DNA from: Bacteroidales bacterium
Lineage (GTDB): Bacteria; Bacteroidota; Bacteroidia; Bacteroidales; VadinHA17
Assembly: GCA_016715075.1 (NCBI GenBank)
Contig: JADKBK010000003.1
Span: 1 to 64,000 of the forward strand
Direction of reading: 5' to 3'
Length of the DNA stretch: 64,000 bases
Made by a program: the position numbers and the translations under genes. Positions 29,553-38,691 of the stretch are shown here, in pieces. The notes beneath the pieces are model-generated. The model worked only from the letters and a program-made list of their open reading frames with translations, was not told the origin of the DNA and made no database searches. The first letter of the stretch is position 1, and each line of letters starts with the position of its first letter.

Positions 29553-31358
29553 TTAATTATTGTACTGTTCCAGCCGCTTTTCGAGGTTCTGAATTAATTC
29601 AGAAGGTGCATTATCCCTTTTTGCCACCTGAATAGTTCCGCTCATCGTATTGAATGCATTCCTTTTATCACCAAGAGCAAGATATGCCTCTGACAGACTT
29701 ATTCCGGCTGATATTATTGTTGGAGTGATACTGTATTTGTTGATAAACGCCCTTTCCGAGTATTCCCGTCCCTCTTTAATATTTCTCAGTTTTTCATCGC
29801 GGCAAAAGATAAGCATAGAACCCAGACTTTCCTGAAGATTAGGGTCATTTGGATTATATTCCAATGCAATCCTGTATGAGCTGATGGCCTTTTCCCACAT
29901 CTCCTTTTTTACAAGAAGATCGCACAGGTACTTGGTTGTTGAAAGGTCTTTCGGGTTACCTTTGAATGAGGATTCAAACATCTGCAATGCCTGGTCCTCT
30001 TTTCCATCCTGTTGCAGAAGGATCCCTGACAGCTGAAGTGCTTTCGGGTCTGCTTTAAAAAGCCTTTTGAGATCGGCGAGTATTGCTGCTGCCTTGTTCT
30101 TCTCTCCAAGCATAAGCATCACGTAAGCTCCATCCGTCAGAACCTTTTTATTGTCACTGTATCTATTCAGTAAAATGGTTACCGAGTCCAAAGCCTGTTG
30201 TTTTGCACCCTTATTTCCCAGACATAATACTACGCTCAGGTGCACATCAATATCGTCTGGCTGAAGCTTTGCAGCCTGGGAATAATATGTAATTGCCTGC
30301 TCGTAAAGCCCCTTTTTCATACACAGATCCGCCACCATCTTAATCTCATTAATATCCGAGCTGAAATGCTCAAGATGTTTTCCGAAATATGGCATGGCCA
30401 CTTTACCAAGATCCATAAGCAGGTAAATCTTTATGGCTTTTGATAGCACAAATTTATCTCCTGGAATATCAGCCATTGCATTATTGATCAACTCAATGGC
30501 ATATCTCGAATAACCACCCTTTTCCGCATCATCAACCTGCTTAAGCAAATACAAACCGGAACGGGAATTCCTGGCAAGCATATCGACTATTGTATCAACA
30601 GGCGGAGTATAGATCATTAGGTCTCCTGCGCGGGAAATGTAATTTCTGCTCAATTCCTGTTCGCCTTTCATATTGTAAACATTTCCAAGCAGTCTGTATG
30701 CCTGACCGAATGTTCGCTGATCCTCAATCAGCTGTTTAAGAGTTGCTTCCGCCAGATCTATTCTCTGGGTGCTGATATATATTGATGCCAGCTGAAACCT
30801 GGCATATGACTTCAGGGCAAAATTGTCCTTTCGGGCCGTAGTACCCGTTGAATTAGTTACAGGGTCTTCTGCAATTATGCTGTTAAAAACCTCCTCTGCC
30901 TTATCATTCTGACCCAAAGACTGATATCCTTCACCAATATAGAACCGGGCCATGTAATTCTTTGGATTATTCTTGACTACCCTGGTAAAATTTTCGATAA
31001 CACCGGCATTGTCACCCATCTCCTTATTAAGATATCCGAGATAATAATTCCACACCCGTTTGGATCTGTTTTTCTTAATTGCGAGTCTGTAGCAGATAGC
31101 AGCCTTATCATAAAAAGTGCTGGAATGAAAAGCCATGCCCAGTCTGCCTAAATTTCTTGCTGTGGGATTTTTATCAGCTGTATTCCAGGCACCGGCTATC
31201 TGCTCCTGCAACGGGGCAGATAAATTTTGAAGATCAGAAATTGAAGGAAGCTGCTTTCTGTATTTATTATCAGCAATGGCTTTTACACCCAGTGCTATAA
31301 TGACCAGGACAGCAATTCCTGCAAATGCAAATAAGATATTTTTCAATAATTTGTTCAT
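29553..31358 (-). CDS. membrane-anchored tetratricopeptide-repeat protein
   Basis: The most likely start is the Met at 31358 (MNKLLKNILFAFAG), which begins a single N-terminal transmembrane helix. Ten upstream codons in the same frame are possible but do not improve it. The rest (about 600 residues) is built of TPR helices: NYYLGYLNKEMGDNAGVIENF, FYIGEGYQSLGQNDKAEEVF, YLLMDLGKVAMPYFGKHLE, ALEYNPNDPNLQESLGSML. No enzyme motif is visible. TPR proteins make scaffolds, and a periplasmic assembly role is only inference. It follows the GH38-like gene on the same strand after a 189-bp spacer that holds a large inverted repeat, and it is convergent with the VCBS gene. Confidence 0.8.
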   Translation of the reverse strand: MNKLLKNILFAFAGIAVLVIIALGVKAIADNKYRKQLPSISDLQNLSAPLQEQIAGAWNTADKNPTARNLGRLGMAFHSSTFYDKAAICYRLAIKKNRSKRVWNYYLGYLNKEMGDNAGVIENFTRVVKNNPKNYMARFYIGEGYQSLGQNDKAEEVFNSIIAEDPVTNSTGTTARKDNFALKSYARFQLASIYISTQRIDLAEATLKQLIEDQRTFGQAYRLLGNVYNMKGEQELSRNYISRAGDLMIYTPPVDTIVDMLARNSRSGLYLLKQVDDAEKGGYSRYAIELINNAMADIPGDKFVLSKAIKIYLLMDLGKVAMPYFGKHLEHFSSDINEIKMVADLCMKKGLYEQAITYYSQAAKLQPDDIDVHLSVVLCLGNKGAKQQALDSVTILLNRYSDNKKVLTDGAYVMLMLGEKNKAAAILADLKRLFKADPKALQLSGILLQQDGKEDQALQMFESSFKGNPKDLSTTKYLCDLLVKKEMWEKAISSYRIALEYNPNDPNLQESLGSMLIFCRDEKLRNIKEGREYSERAFINKYSITPTIISAGISLSEAYLALGDKRNAFNTMSGTIQVAKRDNAPSELIQNLEKRLEQYNN

Positions 31359-31421
31359 CCTGCATATTAATTTTGAAGAGGAGCCCAAAAATAATAAAAA
31401 AGCAACATTGGTGGTGCTTAA

Positions 31422-31530
31422 AATTCCTTTGTTCCCTTTGTGAAAGCCTTAGTGCCCTTCGTGTTTAAATTATTTTACTTAAACACAAAGGAACACAAAG
31501 GAATGCACAAAGTTACACTAAGGGTCAATT
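31422..31530. repeat. CACAAAGG-word inverted repeat
   Basis: The left arm (ATTCCTTTGTTCCCTTTGTG, then CGTGTTTAA) and the right arm (TTAAACACAAAGGAACACAA, then CTAAGGGTC) form an imperfect hairpin of about 45 nt per arm. It lies between the GH38-like stop and the TPR start. Confidence 0.7.
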
Positions 31531-31547
31531 CAACCAGTGCTTTTCAA

Positions 31548-34205
31548 TTACAGTATCATAAACGAATAAGGCTTATAAGCCTTAACATCAACTGTTATTG
31601 AATTATTTTTTATTTCAAAAGGAGTACCAGTCGTTTCTCCTCTGAGATTTACAGGGATCGCAATCTTTCCTTCCAGACCTTCAGGCAGGGATACCTTGCA
31701 TTTTCCGCTTTTGCCTGATTGCTCCCAAAGCCTGAGGATAAGACCATTACCATTTGGATTTCTCCCAAAGGCTGTAACAAGAACACCTTTCATAGAAAGC
31801 TCAATACCCCTGGCAGAAAAAGGCAATGGACCACTTTTTTCGTTTGAAAAGACGGCCAGGAATGGAACTCTGAATTCTTCTGAAGGTGTTATTAGTGATT
31901 TTTCACTGTCGTAACTGTCTACTGACCAGAGATAGAATTTTGCAGACCATGATCCTTCGATCCATTCAGTGAAATTTGTACTCCACTGGTTATTGTACAG
32001 ATTGTAAAAAATATTTGATTTTGAGGGAATAAAGTTCCTGGAAAACTTCCACAGTCCTGGTCTGTCGAGACTGACAGCCGGAACATCAGGTGAGGAGATG
32101 CCAAATCCTTTATTACCGGATCCGGTGACAGCGATACCTGAATTCACAAAACAATAATCAAGATTGGAATTTTTAATATAATCTTTTGAAGGATCCACTA
32201 TGCTTCCCAGCCGGCCCAGCCTGAACATAGGATTTTCGACATTGAACGGAAAAGAAATCCAGCCACCTTCAGGCCATGGTTCAGGTGATTTGCCGGTTAT
32301 ACCCCAATGAATTTCAACATAAGGCTGATTCCGATAGAGAGAATAGATCATAGTGTAGTCGTGCGGATTGTTCTCATCTTTTCTGAACTGCATAATGGCC
32401 GAAACTTTTATGTTATCTATTTGATATTCCAGGCTGTATGGACGTGGATGGACCTGCTTATACTTATCATCCGACAGGTTTGGCTTCCCAAGTTCAGCCG
32501 GCGCCCAATCCCAGCCACCTTTAATATAATCCTTCGCATAACTTTCAGTATTCGCCTTGCTGAAATGTTCATAAACATATCCGCCAAAAACATATTCACT
32601 GCCCGGTTTTACCATTTCAAGACCATTCTTCTTGTCAATGACAGAACCCAATCCCCCTTTTTCCCTGTCAATGGTAATTTTAAAAAACTCATTCTCAATC
32701 ACATTCTGATCCTTCTTAAGCTCCAATCCTGAGTTTACTTTAGTCTTTACTTCAACCGGAATATAGGATTTATACCCCATTGCAGGAACTTCCCCGGCAA
32801 TAAACCGTATTACGTTTCCCTGGTTTGTAGTCTCAATTATCTCCCCGGTAGTCAAATCTTTTAAAGCATTTGCATTTTTAAGATTTCCGGAATGAGTCTG
32901 GAGGACAACAAGACCATCGCGTTTCCATGGAAGTGGATTGTACACTGTTATATGAGCCTCATTAATGTTAATTGAATTCCCTAGCTCTTTTAGTTTGTCA
33001 TTCAGTTCAGGTATAATAACCCGCTCCGCATCAATAATTCTGAGAGATTTCTCCTTCCATGAAAACTCGATCGGATCAAATATATTTTCAGTTTTCAAGG
33101 TTTTGAACTGATCCCCATAGCACCAGTAACCGGAGTGGCCGTGACTCATTGCAAGGCCAAATGTATGCTCATCGAAAAGAAGGGTATTTTCTACAGCTTT
33201 TTTAATCATTGGAGTGAGGTCACTCTTTTCCGATTTCCACATGTTCAATTCTGAATTAAGCATATCGAGTGTAAATATCTCCTTTTTTACTGCCCTCGAT
33301 ATCTTTACCTCTTCCGGCATTGACATATAACCATGTATCCAGGTGTCCGGCATATCTTTTCTGATCACAGGAATCACAGTGTTTTCCCTGATCACCAGAT
33401 CATAAAAATCTGACATTCTGCCCTGTGTTACCTTTGCATTGGGATTAAGCCGCTTTATCTCATCAATTGTCTGCTGCACAACCTCGGGTTCGGGAGCGCC
33501 GGTATTATCGTTTGTATGTATAATCGCTATCCATGTTTTGTACGGCCACCCTTCTGGAGGTACGACATCGGTTCCATAGTATTTCCATGAATACATTGTC
33601 AGAACCCTTGAACTATCAGGGCCTTCCCACCAGAAAAGGTCAGGAACTTCAGGTGACTGGGAGGCAGCATTGCAACCGAGATGAAGAAACCTGACCCCTG
33701 CGTTTGCCAGTATCGTTGGCAGAATCCATGAATGCTCAGGCACATCTGTCATCTTGGCATCTCTTGGCAATCCCAGTTCAAACTCTTTTGAAATATCAGA
33801 AGAAGCCTGAAATGAGCGTGCAAGCGTTTCAAGGTCTGAAGCTTCCGTTTCAATAGTAAAAGGCAGGGCGTGTACCGCCAGATACTTGCTTTTAAGCGCC
33901 TCCACAACACGGATCCTGATTTCCGGAGTACTTCCGGAAAGTATCTGCTGCATAGGCCAGGCGGGAAGAGTCCAGGTGAAATGCTGATCTCCTGGTAACG
34001 TCCGTGTCTTGTCAATCACTTTCAAGGCCCCTTCAATCATTGAAGTCTGGTATTTATTTACAACAGAGCCTGCAAGGTCTGTGTAACCAATATCAAAATG
34101 TGTTTTAAAAACCACAATAACATTTTCTGTTTTCAGGTTCGGCTTTTGGGAAAAAGCGGGTACCCCCATAACAAGGATAAGCATTAATAATAACAGGATT
34201 TTCAT
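31548..34205 (-). CDS. GH38-like alpha-mannosidase-family protein (DUF5054 type), secreted
   Basis: The chosen start is the Met at 34205, which opens a signal peptide (MKILLLLMLILVMGVPAFSQ). The N-terminal domain carries FKTHFDIGYTDL, with His36 and Asp38 as the zinc ligands of the GH38 HxD motif. Further blocks are MTDVPEHSW, LHLGCNAASQ, FWWEGPDSSRVL and SHGHSGYWCYGD, followed by beta-rich C-terminal domains (885 residues in all). GH38 enzymes are zinc-dependent retaining alpha-mannosidases. The DUF5054 subgroup is distant and its substrate is not established. It is in the same direction as the GH172-like gene (gap about 190 bp) and the TPR gene. The frame is intact. Confidence 0.8.
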   Translation of the reverse strand: MKILLLLMLILVMGVPAFSQKPNLKTENVIVVFKTHFDIGYTDLAGSVVNKYQTSMIEGALKVIDKTRTLPGDQHFTWTLPAWPMQQILSGSTPEIRIRVVEALKSKYLAVHALPFTIETEASDLETLARSFQASSDISKEFELGLPRDAKMTDVPEHSWILPTILANAGVRFLHLGCNAASQSPEVPDLFWWEGPDSSRVLTMYSWKYYGTDVVPPEGWPYKTWIAIIHTNDNTGAPEPEVVQQTIDEIKRLNPNAKVTQGRMSDFYDLVIRENTVIPVIRKDMPDTWIHGYMSMPEEVKISRAVKKEIFTLDMLNSELNMWKSEKSDLTPMIKKAVENTLLFDEHTFGLAMSHGHSGYWCYGDQFKTLKTENIFDPIEFSWKEKSLRIIDAERVIIPELNDKLKELGNSININEAHITVYNPLPWKRDGLVVLQTHSGNLKNANALKDLTTGEIIETTNQGNVIRFIAGEVPAMGYKSYIPVEVKTKVNSGLELKKDQNVIENEFFKITIDREKGGLGSVIDKKNGLEMVKPGSEYVFGGYVYEHFSKANTESYAKDYIKGGWDWAPAELGKPNLSDDKYKQVHPRPYSLEYQIDNIKVSAIMQFRKDENNPHDYTMIYSLYRNQPYVEIHWGITGKSPEPWPEGGWISFPFNVENPMFRLGRLGSIVDPSKDYIKNSNLDYCFVNSGIAVTGSGNKGFGISSPDVPAVSLDRPGLWKFSRNFIPSKSNIFYNLYNNQWSTNFTEWIEGSWSAKFYLWSVDSYDSEKSLITPSEEFRVPFLAVFSNEKSGPLPFSARGIELSMKGVLVTAFGRNPNGNGLILRLWEQSGKSGKCKVSLPEGLEGKIAIPVNLRGETTGTPFEIKNNSITVDVKAYKPYSFMIL

Positions 34206-34259
34206 GGCAATCGAAATTTGATGATACATTGGATTAATAGTGAGGCTGTTTCAATAGCC

Positions 34260-34346
34260 CTCTGTGTACCTCTGTGATAACTCTGTGATCTCTGTGTAAG
34301 TTTTTAATTATTTGTTACACAGAGGGTACGATGAGTCACAGAGAAG
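34260..34346. repeat. CTCTGTGTAC-word inverted repeat
   Basis: CTCTGTGTACCTCTGTGATA plus further CTCTGTG words (34260-34299) pair imperfectly with TTACACAGAGGGTACGATGA and GTCACAGAG (34315-34346). It sits upstream of the GH38-like start. Confidence 0.65.
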
Positions 34347-34394
34347 ACTAGAGTACTTTACGTTTAAATTTAGACTTTAGAGACAACATCAGGG

Positions 34395-35651
34395 TTATTT
34401 CTTTGAATACTTTGTCCATACCAATTCCTTCAGATATTTAAGTCTGATATCAACCGGTGGTAATTCCGGCAGGTTATTCTCCGGCTTATCGAGATAAAAA
34501 TAAGCTGTAGCAGAGACATCATCACTACGGTAAAAATTAGCATTTGTCCCGGGAAAATCCGAAGCGGTAAATTTAAATTTTGTCTGCTCGTCGAGGAGTC
34601 TTCCCTGTTTTGAGACCGGGCCTGTCTGATCAAGAAAACCAACAGGAATAAGATCAGCACCCTTCTCCATCATTTTAAGGATAGCATCCCTGGAATTGTT
34701 TCCCATTTGTTGTATGGTCACCCTGCAATCCAGATGAAAATAGACCGGATCCACGATATGATATCTGTAGAAAGCATAGATATCATTGTCCCTGTCAGCT
34801 AACAATGAACCAAAGTAGCGGGAAGCATATTCTCCCTGCCCCCATCCTGATCCGATATAGTCTTCGGTTCCTGTACCAACAAGGGTAGGATTTCCCCTGT
34901 CACCATCAAGATATATCTTAACCTCTCCTTCGCCAAACCACGATCCCCTGTAAGCTGAATCCCCTATCACGGATATATTTGCACCAAGATAGCGGCCTGT
35001 TCCAATGACTTCCGGAAGAATAACATAATCCTTTCCGGTTTTTGTCTTCAGCTCCCTGTTCCAGTACGCATGAAAATACATCAGATCATCAGGGAGCTTT
35101 TCAAGCTCAGTGTAATTAATATCATACCAGATCCATACTTCTTTTGATGATTCATTTGTTATAATAATATATGCTGATTTACGGTATGGCATCGGTATCG
35201 TAAAATTAAACGATCTGGCTTCGGGGCTTGAAAAAAGTTCATTATCATATTTCGCGATCATTCCATGACCAATTCCGAAGAAATCCCCTATTGGCACCGA
35301 CACTGCCGGTTTCTTTGCTCCGTCCCAGAACATATCAATACGAACGGCCCGCCTCTGTTCCTCATTAATCCCAATAGTGCCACTCATCCACATCCTGTTG
35401 ATGATTCCTGCTCCCTTAACATCCAAAATAACTTGTTTCTGTCCCGGAGGAACAATATAAAAAGCATTACCCTTTGCCCCTTTATTCGTCATTCCTCCCT
35501 TTCCCCTCTCTCCTGTAGGGTTCTCCGGGCTTATCCATCTTGTATGGGTTTTTGATTGAGGGGCTTTTGCCAGCTCCTGAGCTGTTGAATTGACAAACAA
35601 CCCACAGCATAACAGCATGAATACAACTTTTATTTTCATTGGCATCATCAT
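34395..35651 (-). CDS. GH172-family (former DUF2961) glycoside hydrolase, secreted
   Basis: This 418-residue protein has a signal peptide; MKIKVVFMLLCCGL at 35639 is an equally good start. DUF2961 features are GAGIINRMWMS, RAVRIDMFWDG, VPIGDFFGIGHG, FNFTIPMPYRKSAYI, SWFGEGEVKIYLDGD and the signature GTGTEDYIGSGWGQGEY. The family fold is a double jelly roll that forms trimers or hexamers. Characterised members act on fructofuranosides and D-arabinofuranosides, so a furanoside is the best guess. It shares its strand with the GH38-like gene and is divergent from the six-hairpin glycosidase-like gene, with 215 bp between the starts. Confidence 0.85.
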   Translation of the reverse strand: MMMPMKIKVVFMLLCCGLFVNSTAQELAKAPQSKTHTRWISPENPTGERGKGGMTNKGAKGNAFYIVPPGQKQVILDVKGAGIINRMWMSGTIGINEEQRRAVRIDMFWDGAKKPAVSVPIGDFFGIGHGMIAKYDNELFSSPEARSFNFTIPMPYRKSAYIIITNESSKEVWIWYDINYTELEKLPDDLMYFHAYWNRELKTKTGKDYVILPEVIGTGRYLGANISVIGDSAYRGSWFGEGEVKIYLDGDRGNPTLVGTGTEDYIGSGWGQGEYASRYFGSLLADRDNDIYAFYRYHIVDPVYFHLDCRVTIQQMGNNSRDAILKMMEKGADLIPVGFLDQTGPVSKQGRLLDEQTKFKFTASDFPGTNANFYRSDDVSATAYFYLDKPENNLPELPPVDIRLKYLKELVWTKYSKK

Positions 35652-35866
35652 TTCAGTGTTTGAATTATTTGCGTATCTTTTATATCAAATATCAAGGTAA
35701 TTACGGAATGCAATCAAGTGGTCTTTAGGTTTAAAATATGAGGTTTTAATAGAATAATAACTTAATCAGAGATCACATTTTAAATGAAAAATACAAAGAA
35801 AAAACTGATTCACAACAACGAAGATTATTTTAGATGGTTATGCAGGAAATCTTATCAGCCAATGGA

Positions 35867-37436
35867 ATGAAACAACTTAAAATTGTTGTTCTTATTCTGG
35901 CTTTCTTTCAATTCAACATTGCAAATTCACAAGGCGGTCATCAGCTGTCTTTGCCAGATTCACTGATTGTTGAAGCTTATGAAAAAGCATCATCTCAAAA
36001 TGTATTGGCAGCGGTAAACCCTGAGGTCTTCTTTGGTTATTTCTCTGTATGTGCTGATGGGATAGGTTTTGGTTACGCGTGCACCTATCCTTCTTTGGAT
36101 GGTCATCAAATGAGTGATGCTCTTCTGTGGCTCGGGAAGATTGATATAGTCAAAGCGAATTGGGAATATGTTAAAAAGTTCCAGAAAGAAAATGGTGAAC
36201 TGCCTCTGGCAATATTACCTGATATGGCTGGGAAATTAATTGGGCCACCTGGTTTTCAGACCTCCGTTGATCCCAATGGCGGTCTCTACCGGCATTGGGT
36301 CCCGGGAAATCCTCTCAGAGCATTGGCAGGAGTTACATATATCCAAAATGCAGACATCATTTTTCGTTTCACTAATGATCATACCTGGCTTACAACAAAT
36401 CTGCCCTCCATCAACCTTAGTGGCGATAACCTGGCATCCCTGGTAACAAAGAGTGGTTCTGTTGGCGGAGCAGGTTACTATATTGAAAGACCAGTAAGGA
36501 TAGAATATGATGGAGTATCTCAATGTCATGCAATAGATGCATTTTATCGGCTTGCATCATTGAATGCACTGACAGGGGATAAAAAAGCTGAAAGAAAGTA
36601 TTATGAACTTGCCCGATTGATCGAACATAATTTTCGCACCAGCTTCTGGCTGAAGGATCATTTTGCAGAATATATTAACCCTGTGCATGGTAAAATTGAT
36701 ACTCATGGACGAACGGATACCGACTGGAGCGCTATCGCAACAATGTCTGCAACAGAAGAGCAAATAAAAATGCTATGGCCTGAATTGAAAGACGAAAAGA
36801 GGTTTTATTATAACGGGATGCCGACAGGAATTGCAACACTTCCTGAGAAATATGAAAAATGGGAAAGCACTTATAATGATAACCAGGATCTTGCAGCAAT
36901 GGGCAGAGTCTGGTATCTGGAAGCCTGGGCCCGCTTTAATATGAATGATGCGGATGGATTGTTTGAAACAATCAGGAGTGTTTGCAAAGCAGGAAGAGAC
37001 AATGGATATTTTTGGAGGGAAAGGTATAATTCAAAAGGCGGTTACGGTGCTGAAAAATATAATGAATATCCTGCCAATCTGATTCGGGTTATCCAAAGGT
37101 TTGTGCTGGGAGTGGAACACGGTCCTGACGGTACTTTATACCTTAACCCGGTTGCCCCAGAGGAGTTCTGGCAAACTGGTTTTGGCCAGACCCTGACATG
37201 GCAGGATTCCCGGATCAGCTATATTATGAAAACCGGAAATATTCAGGGAAAATTATTCCGGCAAGCCGGAATGCAAATTATCCGTCAGATTAAAAACAGC
37301 AGGGACAAGGAAAAAATTCCGGATTATTATAAACGGATTGGAAGATAAAACTGAAACAAAGGGGGACACCATCATGATAGTTTTACCAGCCTCTGATGGA
37401 GGAAGTGTCACCAGTTTTGAGATCACACAATACTAA
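35867..37436 (+). CDS. six-hairpin glycosidase-like protein, frameshift near the C-terminus
   Basis: The start at 35867 gives a signal peptide (MKQLKIVVLILAFFQ, cut after NSQ). The body is helical with Trp/Tyr-rich loops (GYACTYPSLDGHQMSDALLW, HWVPGNPLRALAGVTY, GRTDTDWSAIATMSA, YNDNQDLAAMGRVWYLEAW), as in (alpha/alpha)6 glycosidases. I could not assign a GH family. The frame stops at 37348, but from about 37250 the next frame reads NYSGKPECKLSVRLKTAG, then FRIIINGLEDKTETKGD and IMIVLPASDGGSVTSFEITQ to TAA at 37436, a coherent beta-sandwich tail. One extra A in the run at 37249-37252 accounts for the shift. The true C-terminus is therefore 37436. Confidence 0.7.
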
Positions 37437-37479
37437 AGAGTACAATAAATGTATTAAAGATAAACTTAACTACTTCAAG

Positions 37480-38451
37480 ATGAGCATAATTATCCTAATA
37501 AAACGAATTGTCCTGCTGATTTTACTGATCTTTAACACAGCTTTAATATGCTGTCAAACAACATGGACTAACCCAATTATTAAACAGGGATATCTGGGTT
37601 CACCGCTTGTTGAAACTTCTCCTTTTGTATTTAATAACAGGTTGTACCTGATGGAAAACAACCAGCGTTTCTGGGATGTTCCGGGTGCGAGACCGGGAGA
37701 TCTTTTTCACGAGGACGAGGTGCGCATTCGTGATGTTGAATCAAATGAAATAGTATCTGTTGCATTGAGAAATCATGCCTTTGCCACTCTTCTTGTATTG
37801 GAAGGAAGAGTATATCTTTTTGCCGGCAATTATGGAAAGGACAAACCATGGCGGCAGATCACTGAAATTTCAATGACCAGTTCCACGAATCTGAAGAACT
37901 GGACAGAACCGGTTACTGTTTTGCGGGCAACTCAAAATGAGTATTTTTTCAATACTGCCGTTTGCAGGGCAAAGGATAAATTCGTCCTGTTGTATGAAAC
38001 AAATGATACCCGATGGAAGCCTTTCACCTTCCGCTATGTTGAATCTTCCGATCTGAAACAATGGAAGGAAATACCCGGTGCATTATATGGTCAGGATAAG
38101 TATGTAGGTGGTCCAGCCCTTTATTATGAAGGAGGCTGGTACTATACCCTTTATCTTGAATCTCTGGGAAATAGCTACGAAACAAGAATTACACGTTCTG
38201 CGGATCTCAGACATTGGGAGGATGCCCCGAGTGGAAGAGCATTTGTAACTTTTGATCCTGCACATAAGAATATTCCGCTGATCAAACCTGATATCAGCGA
38301 AAGCAATGCATCGGATGCCGAGCTGTGTTATTTTGAAGGTAAGACCATTATTTATTTCACAGGAAGCGATCAGACCACGGCAGGTGATCTTCAATGGGCT
38401 ACCTATGAAGGAACCCCGGCACAATTATTTGAATATTTTTTCAGACCTTAA
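37480..38451 (+). CDS. secreted GH43-like five-bladed beta-propeller protein
   Basis: The start at 37480 begins a signal peptide (MSIIILIKRIVLLILLIFN, cut near CCQ). The protein has about 323 residues with GH43/GH32-type propeller patterns: ETSPFVFNNRLYLMEN, SSTNLKNWTEPVTVL, FFNTAVCRAKDKFVLLYET, SSDLKQWKEIPGAL, GGPALYYEGGWYYTLYLES and SADLRHWEDAP. The repeated 'S-x-DL-x-x-W' edge strands are typical of this fold. I could not place all three catalytic carboxylates, so the activity is uncertain. It lies 44 bp after the repaired end of the six-hairpin gene and upstream of the GH36 gene on the same strand. The frame is intact. Confidence 0.7.
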   Translation: MSIIILIKRIVLLILLIFNTALICCQTTWTNPIIKQGYLGSPLVETSPFVFNNRLYLMENNQRFWDVPGARPGDLFHEDEVRIRDVESNEIVSVALRNHAFATLLVLEGRVYLFAGNYGKDKPWRQITEISMTSSTNLKNWTEPVTVLRATQNEYFFNTAVCRAKDKFVLLYETNDTRWKPFTFRYVESSDLKQWKEIPGALYGQDKYVGGPALYYEGGWYYTLYLESLGNSYETRITRSADLRHWEDAPSGRAFVTFDPAHKNIPLIKPDISESNASDAELCYFEGKTIIYFTGSDQTTAGDLQWATYEGTPAQLFEYFFRP

Positions 38452-38691
38452 AAGACATTGTATTATTATGCATGTCATATTAAAGATTATAAACCATGCA
38501 GCATACCTTACACAGAGACATATCCGGAGGTTTCAAAGCGCAGCTCAGAGAGATCGGTTTCTTGTTGCTGAAAGCGGACAGGGGGCCTATTCCGGAACCA
38601 TAGTACCCTGACAGTTATAATTTTCAAAATCAAATGATTTGACAATATATATTGGAACTCTTTTACAGAATGACACAAAAATAAATCAGCC

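Noticed and set aside
38306..38611. Open frame overlapping the GH43-like 3' end, ending VAESGQGAYSGTIVP
   Set aside because: The tail looks protein-like and could be the end of a lost gene, but the first half is only the shadow of the GH43-like gene and no family is recognised.
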